64,000 nt of DNA from Impatiens glandulifera (Eukaryota > Streptophyta > Magnoliopsida > Ericales > Balsaminaceae). The notes under the pieces were generated by a model. It ran no database searches, was not told where the DNA came from, and worked only from the letters and a program-made list of their open reading frames with translations. Positions 24,569 through 35,947 of this stretch are shown here, piece by piece. Where the stretch lies: NCBI RefSeq assembly GCF_907164915.1, contig NC_061863.1, positions 31,095,258-31,159,257 of the forward strand, read 5' to 3'. Position 1 is the first letter of the stretch. Every line of letters begins with the position of its first letter. The translations under genes were made by a program, and so were the position numbers.

Positions 24569-27036
24569 ATGAATATCGAACTACCACCGATACCCTCCTT
24601 GTTCTCCCGAAACGTCGCCGTGATTGGCGCCGGCGCTGCCGGACTGGTCGCCGCCCGCGAGCTTCGGCTAGAGGGGCATAAAGTCGTCATCTTCGAGAGG
24701 GAAATTCGGGTTGGTGGCACCTGGGTATATAATCCGGCAACTGAATCCGACCCTATTGGAGTTGACCCCTCTCGTGCCGTCGTCAGCAGCAGCCTTTACA
24801 AGTCGCTACGAACAAATCTTCCTCGAGAAGTGATGGGTTATCGAGCTTACCCTTTTGTTGCTAGCAATAAACCATCACGGGATTCGAGGAGATACCCCGG
24901 TCACCGAGAAGTGCTCGATTACTTGACGGATTTCGCCACCGAATTCGGAATCAGTGATCTGGTTCGGTTCGGCACCGAGGTGTCGTACGTTGGGCAAGTT
25001 GAAGATGGGAAGTGGAATGTGAAATCGAGGACGGGTAGAGAGAATATGGATGAGATATATGATGCTGTGGTTATCTGCAATGGCCATTACACAGAGCCCC
25101 GATCAGCTGATATTACAGGTAATTATTTTCCATGATCGAACTAAAATGTAAAATTAATGTTTTCGACTTCTTTCTTAATAGAAATTTGAACAATCAACAG
25201 AGAAAAGAATTGTTGGGTAATCTATTTATTTATTGTAAGAGGTTTAACTTGTAGACTATTAGTATCTGTTCCTACAATTTATGGATTTGTACTTGTTAAT
25301 GGGCATGAAGATGAAAAATCAAAGAGTTGAGATTGACATTATTTTGCTGCTTTTTAGGCATCGAGGCATGGCCAGGAAAGCAGATTCACAGCCACAATTA
25401 CCGTGTTCCTGAACCGTATAGAGGTCAAGTATGTTTAATCTGATTCTATAATAATTTGGATCCAAGAAAGGAAGAAAGTTCACTTGTTTGTTTCTTACTT
25501 AAACCAGGTTGTAGTTCTAATTGGCAGTGCTGCAAGTGCTGTGGATATCTCTAGAGATATTGCAGGAGTTGCTAAAGAAGTCCACATTGCTTGTCGATCT
25601 CTTGGCAATGAGAATCCAGGAAAGATTGCTGCTCACGATAACATGTGGCTTCATCCTATGGTAATGATTCATTTTATGGGACAATGAAAACATTTCTACT
25701 TCTGTTTCCGTGATTCTGTAGACTCATTTAGCTCAATGGTAAAGCGCAAGAACTCATGTTCATTATTCAGTTACTGTTTCTGCCTGATATATAGAAAAAA
25801 AAATAGCTCAATGCTAGAAAGAAAAATACAGCCCATATGAACGCCGCAATTTCTGCAGATTAAAAGCGTACATGAAGATGGTTTTGTGGTATTTGAAGAT
25901 GGGACTAGAGTTCTTGCCGACATTATTCTGCATTGTACGGGGTGAGTTTCCACCTCCTGTTTATTCTTTGTTTAACTGGAAATCCACAATCCAACAACTA
26001 AGCATGAAAAAATAGGTTTGTATGTCAATTGCATGGACCTTTTTCAAAACAGGATAAATGAAGTCTACTCTAGGTAAGCAGATTGGGGTTTGAAGAAATC
26101 ACGCGATATCATGGGAGTCTTTGTCTAAAAGTCAATTAAAGTTAAAAAAGCACTAGAAGTTGCCAAAGTCATGAGGCCAGATCGAGTTGAATTGTGATAT
26201 TGTTGCAATCAGTTGGACCTCTAACAAGATGAGACACATATTTATAAGAGCCGATAAGAAACTTGGTTTTGTTAAAAAAAGGTCCATGCAATTGAAATTG
26301 GTATATTTTCCTTGTATTCATTCAGGTACAAGTTCCATTTTCCCTTCCTTCATACTAATGGGAAGGTGACAGTAGATGATAACCGTGTCGGACCACTATA
26401 TAAGCATGTTTTTCCGCCAAGTTTGGCCCCATGGCTCTCTTACGTCGGCTTGCCATGGAAGGTGGCACCATTTCTCTACATTTGCCATGATCTTTTTGAT
26501 GATATAACTTCTAATTTAATTGTGTGCTTCCAGGTTGTGCCTTTACCTCAGTTTGAGTTACAGAGCAAGTGGATATCTGGTGTTTTGTCTGGTCGAATTC
26601 TACTTCCTGCAAATGAGGAGATGATGGCTGACATTGAAGCTTTTTATAGAGGGATGGAAGAGTCTGGCATTCCAAAGCGATACACACATAACATGGCTAA
26701 TTCTCAGGTTATGCATTTTTGTCGGAATTAGTTAGAATCTAACATGCATTCATTGCCTTGATGCGTAATAAATAAAATGGGCCAATTATGGTAAAGTTAT
26801 ATTCCTCTTTAAATGTTGAAAATTTTGGGTGCTTGTAGTTTGAATATAATGATTGGGTGGCCAAGCAATGTGGATGCCCACCATCTGAGGAATGGAGAAA
26901 ACAGATGTATGCTTTGGCTAGCAAAAACAAGAATAACCGTCCAGAGTCATATCGCAATGAATGGGATGATGATCACTTGATTCCACTCGCACACGAGGAC
27001 TTCATCATGTATGGGGTATTTGCTCATAATTCTTAG
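24569..27036 (+). CDS. Flavin-containing monooxygenase, FMO GS-OX-like, 7 exons, complete (454 aa)
   Basis: Class B flavin monooxygenase using FAD, NADPH and O2 to oxygenate S or N of small molecules. The glucosinolate S-oxygenase role is confined to Brassicales, so the substrate here is unknown. Exons: 24569-25118, 25358-25428, 25508-25660, 25859-25941, 26326-26461, 26534-26707, 26839-27036; all introns GT-AG and phases consistent. Motifs: FAD-binding GAGAAG (residues 20-25) with E43 and GGTW (49-52); FMO fingerprint WPGKQIHSHNY (188-198), Trp replacing the textbook Phe as is common in plants; NADPH-binding GSAASA (213-218); HCTGY at the exon 4/5 junction. The length matches the family. The start is the first in-frame ATG (24569). 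Intron 5 is 72 bp, a multiple of three without a stop, so its retention would add 24 residues in frame. Confidence 0.95.
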
Positions 27037-27989
27037 AGCTGTTTCTTGATAGCTGTGACTCGGCTGTTCGAGATTGGAGGCAAATGATTTCAAAATGGAA
27101 TGGAAGACAGCCAGATTGTTGGAGGTAGTAATGATATCACTTATCTATTTCAACTTATAGCCCAACTTGTTCCACATTCTTAGGAACTAATGCATTCCTT
27201 TGTTTCTATCTAGGCTTACATGGTTATAACTTTGATTTTGTAAAGGACATAAAGAAATTTGTGAGTAGAAAATCCTTGCTCTTTGTGTTTGTTATATGTA
27301 GACGAACGAGATACTATAGAGAATACATAATAATAGGGAATTCAAAGTTCTATATTTATCTTGTTTATAAAGTTTAACTGACATCTGTCACACCAGAACT
27401 CTGTATAAATTCTTCAGATTTATACTGGATATGGATGTGAGATGCTCATCTGTTGACACTTATAAATGCATCATCTTAATTGTACAATGTCATATAGGAC
27501 ATCCTTATATATGTTTGATTTTAGGTTCAGTAGTCATTTTGTTCACTGGTATGTACTGGTATGTACGTGCACTAAAGAGACACATTAAATGACATGAAAC
27601 ATTGACAAGTGTATAGGATTATGATATTTACCACTCAATCAGTTTGCAGTCTCAGTATCAACTATGGTTAGAGGAAATAAATGTGCTATAACTTCAAACT
27701 TATGTTCAAAGGATAAATCTAAAGGATGAGACATCTTGGGTTTCCTATTTAACCATTTCTCAAATGGAGGTACCTCAACTATTTTCAGGAGGACATCATT
27801 GAATAAGTAGATCAATTTCATAAGTTCATGACCGACGGACCCAGGAATTAACATTGAGGTGGGCGTAAATTTTGTCAAAAGTGTACGTTATATTATAATA
27901 TTTATATAAGTTGTGTTATACCCGATTTTAAAAACATAAAATTTATTTATAATAATATATATATTAATATTAGTTAAATCTAGTTTAAT
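27037..27989. other. 3' flank of the FMO gene and intergenic DNA
   Basis: The first part is presumably the 3' untranslated region. The remainder has no recognisable gene. A minus-strand frame at 27639-27878 contains the phrase TSMLIPGSVGHE, which reads like a decayed repeat, but there is no second copy in this window to define it. Confidence 0.45.
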
Positions 27990-30027
27990 ACGGAAATTTG
28001 ACGAAATGACCCTAATAATTGTTCTATTTGCATCCGTGGTCACTCGATAATTTTAATTGATCTGGTGACCACTTTATTTTTTTTGAACGAAAATACCATT
28101 TTCGTGTAACGCGAAGGGACTTCGCGAAGTGATTTTTTTTTTATATAAATATTCAATTTTTTTTCATTTCCTTAATTTCCTTTCTCTCTCTATTTTTTGT
28201 TCTCTCTTTGACGATGGCGGCGGAACACATTATACAGATCGATCAAATCCCCCGTTTTAATATCATGTGTTCATCATACAGATTTATGTTCTTATATCTT
28301 TATTTCAAACTCTAAATCGATTTATGTTCTTTTATCTTAATTTCAAAACCCTAAATATGTTAATGTTCTTATTTCCTTTATCTTCATTTCAAACCCTAAA
28401 TCGATTTAACCTGTTTTTATTGTTCATATTGGTTCATATTTTGTTAATCTTATTGTTCATATTGGTTTTTCAATTAACTTGTTCTTATTGTTCATCTGGG
28501 TTCATATTGATTGTTCATCTATTCGATGATGATATTTGCAAATGATACTCTGAATCAGTTCCGTTTTAGGGAAGATTCGTGTGATCTCACGAAATGGCAC
28601 GGTGGTCACGCAAAGCGGCACGGTCGTCATGCAAAGGTCCATTGCGTTACGCGAAGCGACACGGTCGGCAAGCAAAGCGACACGGTCGACAAGCAAAGCG
28701 GCACTGTCGGCACCAAACGGCACGGTCGTCATGCGAAGGCCAATCACGTTATGCGAAACGACACGCAAAGCGGCACGGTCGTCATGCGAAGGCCCATCGC
28801 GTTACGCGAAGCGGCATGGTCGTCACACGAAGCGGCACGATCGTCACGCGCGGCACCGAGTTGTACTTAGATTTGTGTAAAACATCAAATTTGATTCATA
28901 TTGTTTTTCAGCTGAATGAAGAATGATTTTCTTTGTTTTGTTTGATTAAAGAATCTGTCATTTCCTCATATTCAGTTCCATTTGTCTTTCTTACATTATC
29001 AGTTAAGTTCCTAACTATGGTTGAGACATTTGCTAGAGTTTACTTAGTATTTAAAAACCTTAATTTGGATAGGTTTAGGGTTATGCTGAATATTATGAAC
29101 AAACATTATATCCTCAACTCTATCCATCTTTTCTCTACTATGTTTTCGTCTTAGTCTATAGGTGTAAATCTCATTTTTGAATTAAGAATGTATAACTTAC
29201 AGTAATTAAAGTTATTTGGAAACATCACGACCTTATAAATTGCTCAAAAAACAATGGTCACAAAGAACAAAATTTAAGATAATCCAACGATAATTATCCA
29301 CTAAAACCAGTGAAAAAGATACAACAGAAACAAGTGTATTATTAATCATCTTAAACAGTTGCCTTTCTAGACAATCTTAGAATATCAAAAGATGCAAAGA
29401 ACATTGAACAACGAAACTTCCAATAAAATCTAAGTCAGAAGGTGAAACAAAATCCGAGTTAGATGGGCCTTTGCGTAATGCAATGGACTTTCGCATGATG
29501 ACCGTGCCGCTTCGCATAACGCGATGTTCCTTCGCGTGACGACTACGCCGCTTCGCGTGCCGACCGTGGCGCTTCGCGTGCCGACTTCGCGACTTCGCGT
29601 GCCGACCGAGCCGCTTCACGTAACGCGATGGGCCTTCGTATGACGACCGTGCTGCTTCGCATGACCACCGTGCCGTTTCGCGAGATCACACGAATCTTCC
29701 CTGAAACGGAACCGATTCAGAGCATAATCTGCAAATAGCATCATCGAAGAGATGAACAACCAATATGAACTAGATGAACAATAAGAACAAGCTAATGGAA
29801 AAACCAATATGAACAAGCTAATGGAAAAACCAATATGAACAATAAGATGAACAAAATATGAACCAATATGAACAATAAGAACATGTTAAATTGATTTAGG
29901 GTTTGAAATGAAGATAATTGAAATAAGAGCATGAACATATTTAGGGTTTTGAAATGAAGATAAAAGAACATAAATCTATTTAGGGTTAGGGTTTGAAATG
30001 AAGATATAAGAACATAAATCTGTATAT
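27990..30027. mobile_element. Fold-back MULE relative with CG-rich tandem arrays in both arms, right end truncated
   Basis: The left end (GGAAATTTGACG at 27991) and the following 280 bases match the left arm of the Pack-MULE at 22456, including the CATCCGTGGTCAC and TATCATGTGTTCATCATACAG segments and the AAACCCTAAA units. The right arm (about 29380-30027) is the reverse complement of about 28276-28860 but stops at the AACATAAATCTGTAT segment, so the outer roughly 280 bp and the terminal repeat are lost. Arrays rich in GCGAAGCGGCACGG occupy 28588-28862 and, inverted, 29462-29690. The loop (about 28870-29370) shows no recognised gene. No target duplication can be checked. Confidence 0.75.
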
Positions 30028-31434
30028 CTCAAAAAATAATTATTTATTTTATATACCGCGCAATAAACTCGTTTATGGAATTTATACAACAATAGGCTCG
30101 AAATTTATTAATATATATATATATATAAATTATAAAATTGGGTTGTGAATAATAATGTCTACACACATGGAAACAAAATTGCTCCACTTCTAAAAAATGA
30201 TTCAAAATGGAAGATGACATGAAACTCGAGTTTGAGAAAAATAAAAGTCAATGTAGTCATAAGGTTAAGACATTGATATCGATAATACATGTTCACTTAG
30301 ACTATTTTTATATTGTCCAAAGTCAAGAACACGAGTGTATTGATTTTGTTAGATATATATATTCCACTTACAAAAGAGAAATAAAGTTTACCTCATGATT
30401 GAGATATTGAAATCATCACTTATTGTTAACTTATACTCTCGTTCTGATTGCTAAAAGCAAGAGCGTAAGTGTATTGATTCTATTATATATATGAGGTTGC
30501 CACATAAAATAATAATAATACTCAAAGTGGATGAGATATTGAAATCACCACTTGATATCATGGAGACTCGCGTCTTGATTATCCAAGAACAATGCGAGTG
30601 TACCGGTATTACCATATAGTACCCCTAGTATAATAAGAGCTCTCTAACCAAGAATAATGAAGAGTATCTCCAATTAAACAAAGTACAAGTGAAGCGGAAT
30701 AAAATTCTGAAATGTGGCGCAAAGTAAAAACTTGATTTAAGACATTAAAAATAAGGTTTCAGCAGAAAAAATTCTTTTACAAAAAAAAATTTCAAAATAG
30801 TCGCGAGAACACGAATTCGAGTGTTTTATTGATGCCCTTTGCATCGAAATGAAATTATATAGAAAATCAGCACGGACATGTTTCTAAAACTCCATTGTTA
30901 TTTCCAAACTTTGTTGAAGAGGAGCAATCTATAAACATCTATTTTTGACACCCTAAATTTATAAATTTAATATTATGAGCCAAATAATTATTTAATAAAC
31001 ATATTCTTATATTGGCTCATTGCATTAGATTACAATAAATAATTAATTTGGAGACGATATTGTATCAAACAGACTCCAAAATAATTAAATTTTGGACAAT
31101 TAAATAAATTAATATCATGTTTTAATATATCTATTTGATAAATAAATAAATAAGAAACAAAGAAAATAAAACAAAATAACCAAACAAATCATCATCTTTG
31201 TTTAATTAATTTGTAGTTCATATTTATTTTGTAGGTAAAGTGAAGAAGAAAATGAGAAAAATGGAGATAATTATCAAACAAGCACCAGTCTCTTTCGTAT
31301 CTACTTTATAAAGGTTATGTAAGGAGGTGATTACTTTCGACGGTTCGTATGCTTGCCTCACAAGAATCTAGATGCAAATGAGGGAGGATCGAAAGGAAGA
31401 AAGCTTTATTATAGAGGGATCTTGAGAATATATT
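30028..31434. other. AT-rich intergenic DNA, no gene seen
   Basis: No ORF of recognisable content is present. A phrase of the type GAGATATTGAAATCACCACTT recurs loosely (about 30265, 30402, 30525), separated by about 125-135 bases, suggesting a decayed three-copy tandem repeat. The rest is featureless. Confidence 0.45.
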
Positions 31435-31541
31435 TGTTGGGTCAAATTATTTTGACTAAGTGTCAAAGTAGTTTGACTATTGGAATTTTGATGATGAATG
31501 TATATAAAACTCAATCTATGCCGTCTAATCGTTTTTGATGA
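31435..31541 (+). repeat. 5' LTR remnant of the outer element (about 107 bp)
   Basis: The first 107 bases of the LTR are present and closely match the start of the 3' LTR at 47323. The rest of the LTR, the primer-binding site and the leader are gone, and gag begins immediately. The break falls at a repeated word, GATGATGAAT at 31491 and again at about 31540, which suggests deletion by slippage or microhomology. Confidence 0.75.
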
Positions 31542-31544
31542 TGA

Positions 31545-33240
31545 ATATATATCCCCACATTCTCTAGAGAAAACTATATCGTGTGGAAGAAGAGAGTTCG
31601 TGCTCATCTCTCTTCTCTTCATGACGATATGTGGAGTGTCATCACAGATGGTCCTATCAAGATCGATAAGGAGAAATCTGAATGGACCAGTGAAGACAAG
31701 AGGAAGAACAACCTCAACAACATGGCCCTAGATGTTCTGTATAGATCTCTCGATGATAGCATGTTCAACTACATCATCGAGTGTGATACTGCTAAAGAGG
31801 TCTGGGACAGACTCACCCAACTGTGTGAGAGCAATGAGAAAACCAAGGAAAACAAGATCATGGTTGCCACTCAACAGTTTGACAGTTTCAAGATGTGTCC
31901 CGGTGAAACAATGAACGAGTTCAACACCAGATTCAACCAGATTGTCTCCTCCTAATTTATCCTTGGCAAGACCTATATCAACAGGGAGCTTGCTATTAAG
32001 GTCGTGCGTGCTCTTCCGAGGGAATGGGACATAAAGACGATGGGTATGAGGGAATCCAAAGACCCCAACAAGATCTCGCTCTTCGACCTGTTCACTGATC
32101 TCAAGGCCTACGATTTCGAGCTGAACTATAGGATTGAAGAAGATCAATCCACATCTATTATCATTGCCAAAGCGTTGGTGACTGCTCTTCCTCTAACTCA
32201 AGCTCTTCAAATTCCAATGATAATAAGAAATCCAAATCCAAAGCTAATGTTAAATGTTATAACTGTGGAATTGCATGTCATTACCAATCGGAATGACGGA
32301 AGCCTAAGCGTGAAGATAAGAAGGATGAAGAAAAAGAGCTGAAGGCTCTTATGGCAGGAGACGGTAAGAACAAAAGAAACCACCGTGATTCTTACTTCTC
32401 ATCCAGTGATAGTGATGAAGAAGAAGTGGCTTGCTTCATGGCAAGAGAAGATGACAAAGAGACTCAAGAAACTGAAGTATTTGACTTTTCTTCTAAAAAG
32501 TTTTCAAGGGAACAACTGGTAGCTGCACTAGATGACATGGTCATAAAGTACAGAAAGCTAGCAGAATCCCTAAATGAAACAAAATCGCCACCTAAAGTAT
32601 CTCAACCGATCTTATCTCAAACTGAAGATTCAAATGTCTTTGAAAAGAAAGTAGTAGATATCTCATCCGAGAATGACATGTTCAAAGAACATATTCAAAC
32701 TCTTTCTGTTGAAAATAAGAGGCTAAACTATGTTGTCAGTGCATGGACAAGGTCTGGAGAAGTTGTCAAATATTAGATCAACATGTTCAAACCTGCTGGA
32801 TCTAGATCTGGTTAGGATTTGATGGCAATGACCCAAACCGGTCTTGCAAAAGGTCAAACTCATTAAATGACAAGCTTAAGCCAATAAGCTTTGTTAAAGG
32901 GAGTTTAACTGATATTGAATTTGTTCCCATTCATGAGGAAGTAGTTTTTAAAAATGAAATAACTTATGTTCCGCGGACTGTCAGCTGGCTGAAAAATAAG
33001 TTGTAAACAACCAACAGGCCTGGCAACCTAAAACCTGACTCAAAGTCAAGGAGTTTTAAAAGAAAGTCTTTTTCAAAAGCTAAGGGATCAGTGGCTAGCA
33101 GGAAGGCATCTGCTAAGTCAAAATCATACGCATTAATCACAACACAAACTGGGAAATCCATTAGAATATCTCAGATATGGATTCTAAGGGACTAATTGAT
33201 CGAGGAACCAATTAAATATGGGTACCAAAGTTTGTAAATA
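31545..33240 (+). pseudogene. SIRE-like gag of the outer element, broken
   Basis: The N-terminal part (SRENYIVWKKRVRAHL, MWSVITDGPIKI, EVWDRLTQLCESNEKTKENKI) matches the plant copia gag (UBN2-type) fold. A degraded zinc knuckle CYNCGIACHYQSE lies near 32250-32290. A charged C-terminal region follows (SSDSDEEEVACFMA, ENKRLNYVVSAWTRSG). There are in-frame stops near 31953 and 32774 and a frameshift between about 32170 and 32350. In a working relative, gag would form the particle. It is more complete here than in the nested element, whose gag lacks the centre and knuckle. Confidence 0.82.
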
Positions 33241-33479
33241 GTTTCTTGTGTAGGTGATGCAGGAGGGCTGCAGGAAGGAAGCATGGAGAATACTCTTTTG
33301 AGTATACATATTAGAAGATCAACAATGACCTCTACCATTCCAAAAGACTAAATGTTTTTTATGTGTTAAAATTATTTTTGATCCTAAGGACCTCAAAACA
33401 TTTGTTTATTCACTTTGTGCATGCACAAAATGAGAGGGAGAAATGTTTTTGAAAATAAAGATACACTAAGACGAAAGGC

Positions 33480-34195
33480 CTTAATTGGTCTATTAGACGA
33501 GGTCGTCTAAAAGAAAAAGCGTGTACTTAGACGTATTTTTGCTCACACTCTATGCATCTAAGTCTATGTATCTTGGTTTATAACCTGCGCGGTTAGACAT
33601 ACACGTATAATAGACGTTAGACGTTTTTACGACAAGAGCAAGTGGATGCTCACGTCTAACCAAACACACGTCTAATACGTGTTGTTCATGCGTAATTAGA
33701 CGTACACGTGTAATAGATGTTAGACGTATATAAGACACGTGATTAGACGCTTGCGTCTAATAAATCCATGCGTCTAATAGACGTTTAGATTTCATAGATG
33801 GGTGCAGTAAGAAAAACATCTAACTACGTGTGTATTAGACCGATCAAGGACAACTGTCCCACGTGAGGAGATATCTATTTTTCCCGCTCAAACATAAAAA
33901 CAATCATCTCCGAATAACATGAAGACACGTGTGTTTCAAAGTTAAGAGAGATTGACTAATATACCTTCAATATAATGATGACTCTTTGGAAAGGACGTCT
34001 AATATTAATTGATGGCCCATACCCCTAGGAAAAACGACAATTATCTTATATGACTCTTGGTAGTCTATATAAGGATAGTATTGCATGAGATTAAAAACTT
34101 TTTCTCACTCAAGCTTTCTAAGAATCCTAGATTTCTTTGATCTTCTCTCTCAAAAACCTTTGCTCTTTGTGTGACTGTTCGTATTCTTCTAAAAA
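33480..34195 (+). promoter_or_regulatory. Non-coding gap upstream of ORF3, GTCTAA/TTAGAC motif cluster with TATA box
   Basis: Between the end of gag and ORF3, about 33485-33790 is crowded with TTAGAC and GTCTAA words, often as palindromes (for example AATAGACGTTAGACG). They are the same words as in the LTR hairpin array. A TATATAAGG box lies at 34066-34074, about 120 bp before the ORF3 ATG at 34196. Together this looks like a separate promoter for ORF3. That is inference; no transcript evidence is available. Confidence 0.45.
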
Positions 34196-34321
34196 ATGGG
34201 AAACATGAGAATCACGCTTGGTCATTGTACTCTGCAGGTTGATTTTCCTTCCGTTTACACATTCGATCAGTAAGATGTGGTCGAAATGTTCAGATCCCTT
34301 GAATATTTCGGTCTGGGAAAG

Positions 34322-35946
34322 TGTTGGGTCAAATTATTTTGACTAAGTGTTGAAATAGTTTGACTATTGGAATTTTGATGATGAATGGATAATCTATGCG
34401 TCTAACTGTTTTTGATGCAAGTGTATCGAAATCAGATTACATTAGACTTGGTCCTAATGAGGTTCATTAGACCGATTTGGCTTTAGATGCACAGAGTTAG
34501 ACGTGCAGTCTAACTGGTTGAGTTAGACGTGCAGTCTAACTAGCAGAGTTAGACGTGCAGTCTAACTGGTTGAGTTAGACGTGCAGTCTAACTAGCGGAG
34601 TTAGACATGCAGTCTAATTGGTTGAGTTAGACGAGCAGTCTAACTAGCGGAGTTAAATGTGTAGTCTAAATGGCTGAGTTAGACGTGCAGTCTAACTAGT
34701 TGAGTTAGACGTACAGTCTAACTAGCGGAGTTAGACGTGCAGTCTAACTGATTAAGTTAGACGTGCAGTCTAACACACGTAATTAGACGTGGAGTCTAAT
34801 GGAAAGAAAAAGTTAGACGTGCAGTCTAACTCCTTCAGACTAGTCTGAAGTAGAACCGTAATTAGACGTTGAGTTTAATGAAATGTGAAAGTTAGACGTG
34901 CAATCTAACTAATGAAAGTTAGACGTGCAATCTAATTGGTGAAAGTTAGACGTGTAGTCTAACTCATTCAGATTAGTCTGAAGTGATTGTAATTAGATGT
35001 GAAGTCTAATCCCATTAGACCAGGTGGTCTAATAGATTCTGTTATTAGATGGGGACGTCTGATTTCATTAGACGAGGTCGTCTAATTGAAATACGTCTAA
35101 TGCCATGCTTAAGAAGTTGCTTGAAGCTAGCACCCGCCTACCCACGTGCTCCTGCTCCACTTTCTAGTGAAGATCAGTATGACAGCCAGCTGCAACCAAT
35201 CAACTAATGCCACGTAAGCAAATATCCTTCACATTACTTGTTTTGCAGGTACATCTCTGAAGAATATTCGGTGCACTACCTGTTGTGTACGGCCACGATC
35301 CTTGTATTCAGATTCTGATGTGTACTATGGAGGCATTCCAATGGAATCTCGCCATGTGTCATTATGAAGATTCGACCGTTGGTACCCGTTCCCTATTTAA
35401 AGAATCTAAAGGACAACGGACAATCTCTCGATCTCTCGCTCGCATTTTAAGAAGAATCTATGGAATTACTGAGAAATCAAGCTCTTGAATATTCAAACTG
35501 TTAGCTGCTTTCTTGATTTACTGTGTGTTAATCAAGAGAGAGTTAAGATCAAAGCACTGTTTTAGCCGAGTGATATTCATCATATTGTAAGTTGAACAGA
35601 GTCTGTTCTGTTAAATAGTGAGCTATTCGTGCAAACTGTATTTGATTCAAAGCATATTATAGTGAATCCTTCCGGTGGTTGGAAGAAGGGGTGAAGTAGG
35701 AGAGTTTGCTCCGAACATTCATAAACAAACTGTTGTGTTGTTCCTTTCTGTCATCTTCTCATTCTTGATCATAAGTTTCAAACCTAAGTAAACATTTCCG
35801 CACTTGATTCTGTTTCAAGTGTTTACAAGGGTTTGCACAAAATAGAAAGTGAATTAAATCCCTAACAAGATTTCTTTCAAACCATTTTTCCCAAGCCTTC
35901 ATCAATCGCTAGACCCCCGTCTCTATTGATTAAGCCGATCCTATCA
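34322..35946 (+). repeat. 5' LTR of nested element, with U3 hairpin array
   Basis: Begins TGTTGGGTC and ends CCTATCA, 1625 bp. From about 34493 to 34830 lie repeated units of about 25 bp, each with the perfect hairpin GTTAGACGTGCAGTCTAAC (7-bp arms, 5-base loop), separated by 6-7 bases that alternate between TGGTTGA and TAGCGGA types. More degenerate copies reach 35000. Downstream, CTATTTAAAG near 35393 is a plausible TATA box, with the transcribed R-U5 part to its right. Confidence 0.9.
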
Positions 35947-35947
35947 A

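Noticed and set aside
25728..25770. A-box-like TTTAGCTCAATGGTAAAGCGC in an FMO intron, possible SINE
   Set aside because: No B box at the right distance and no tail or target duplication.
26187..26369. 60-codon + strand frame upstream of FMO exon 5
   Set aside because: It runs through intron 4 into the exon in a different frame; the GT-AG intron model with the TGYKF junction fits the family.
27639..27878. 79-codon minus-strand frame near the FMO 3' end
   Set aside because: No domain and no start context; likely decayed repeat.
28502..28926. Overlapping long frames on both strands rich in Arg, His and Lys
   Set aside because: They are translations of the CpG-rich tandem array; several frames are open at once because of repeat periodicity.
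29377..29816. Minus-strand frames with RHAKRHGRHAK repeats
   Set aside because: Mirror image of the same array in the other arm of the fold-back element.
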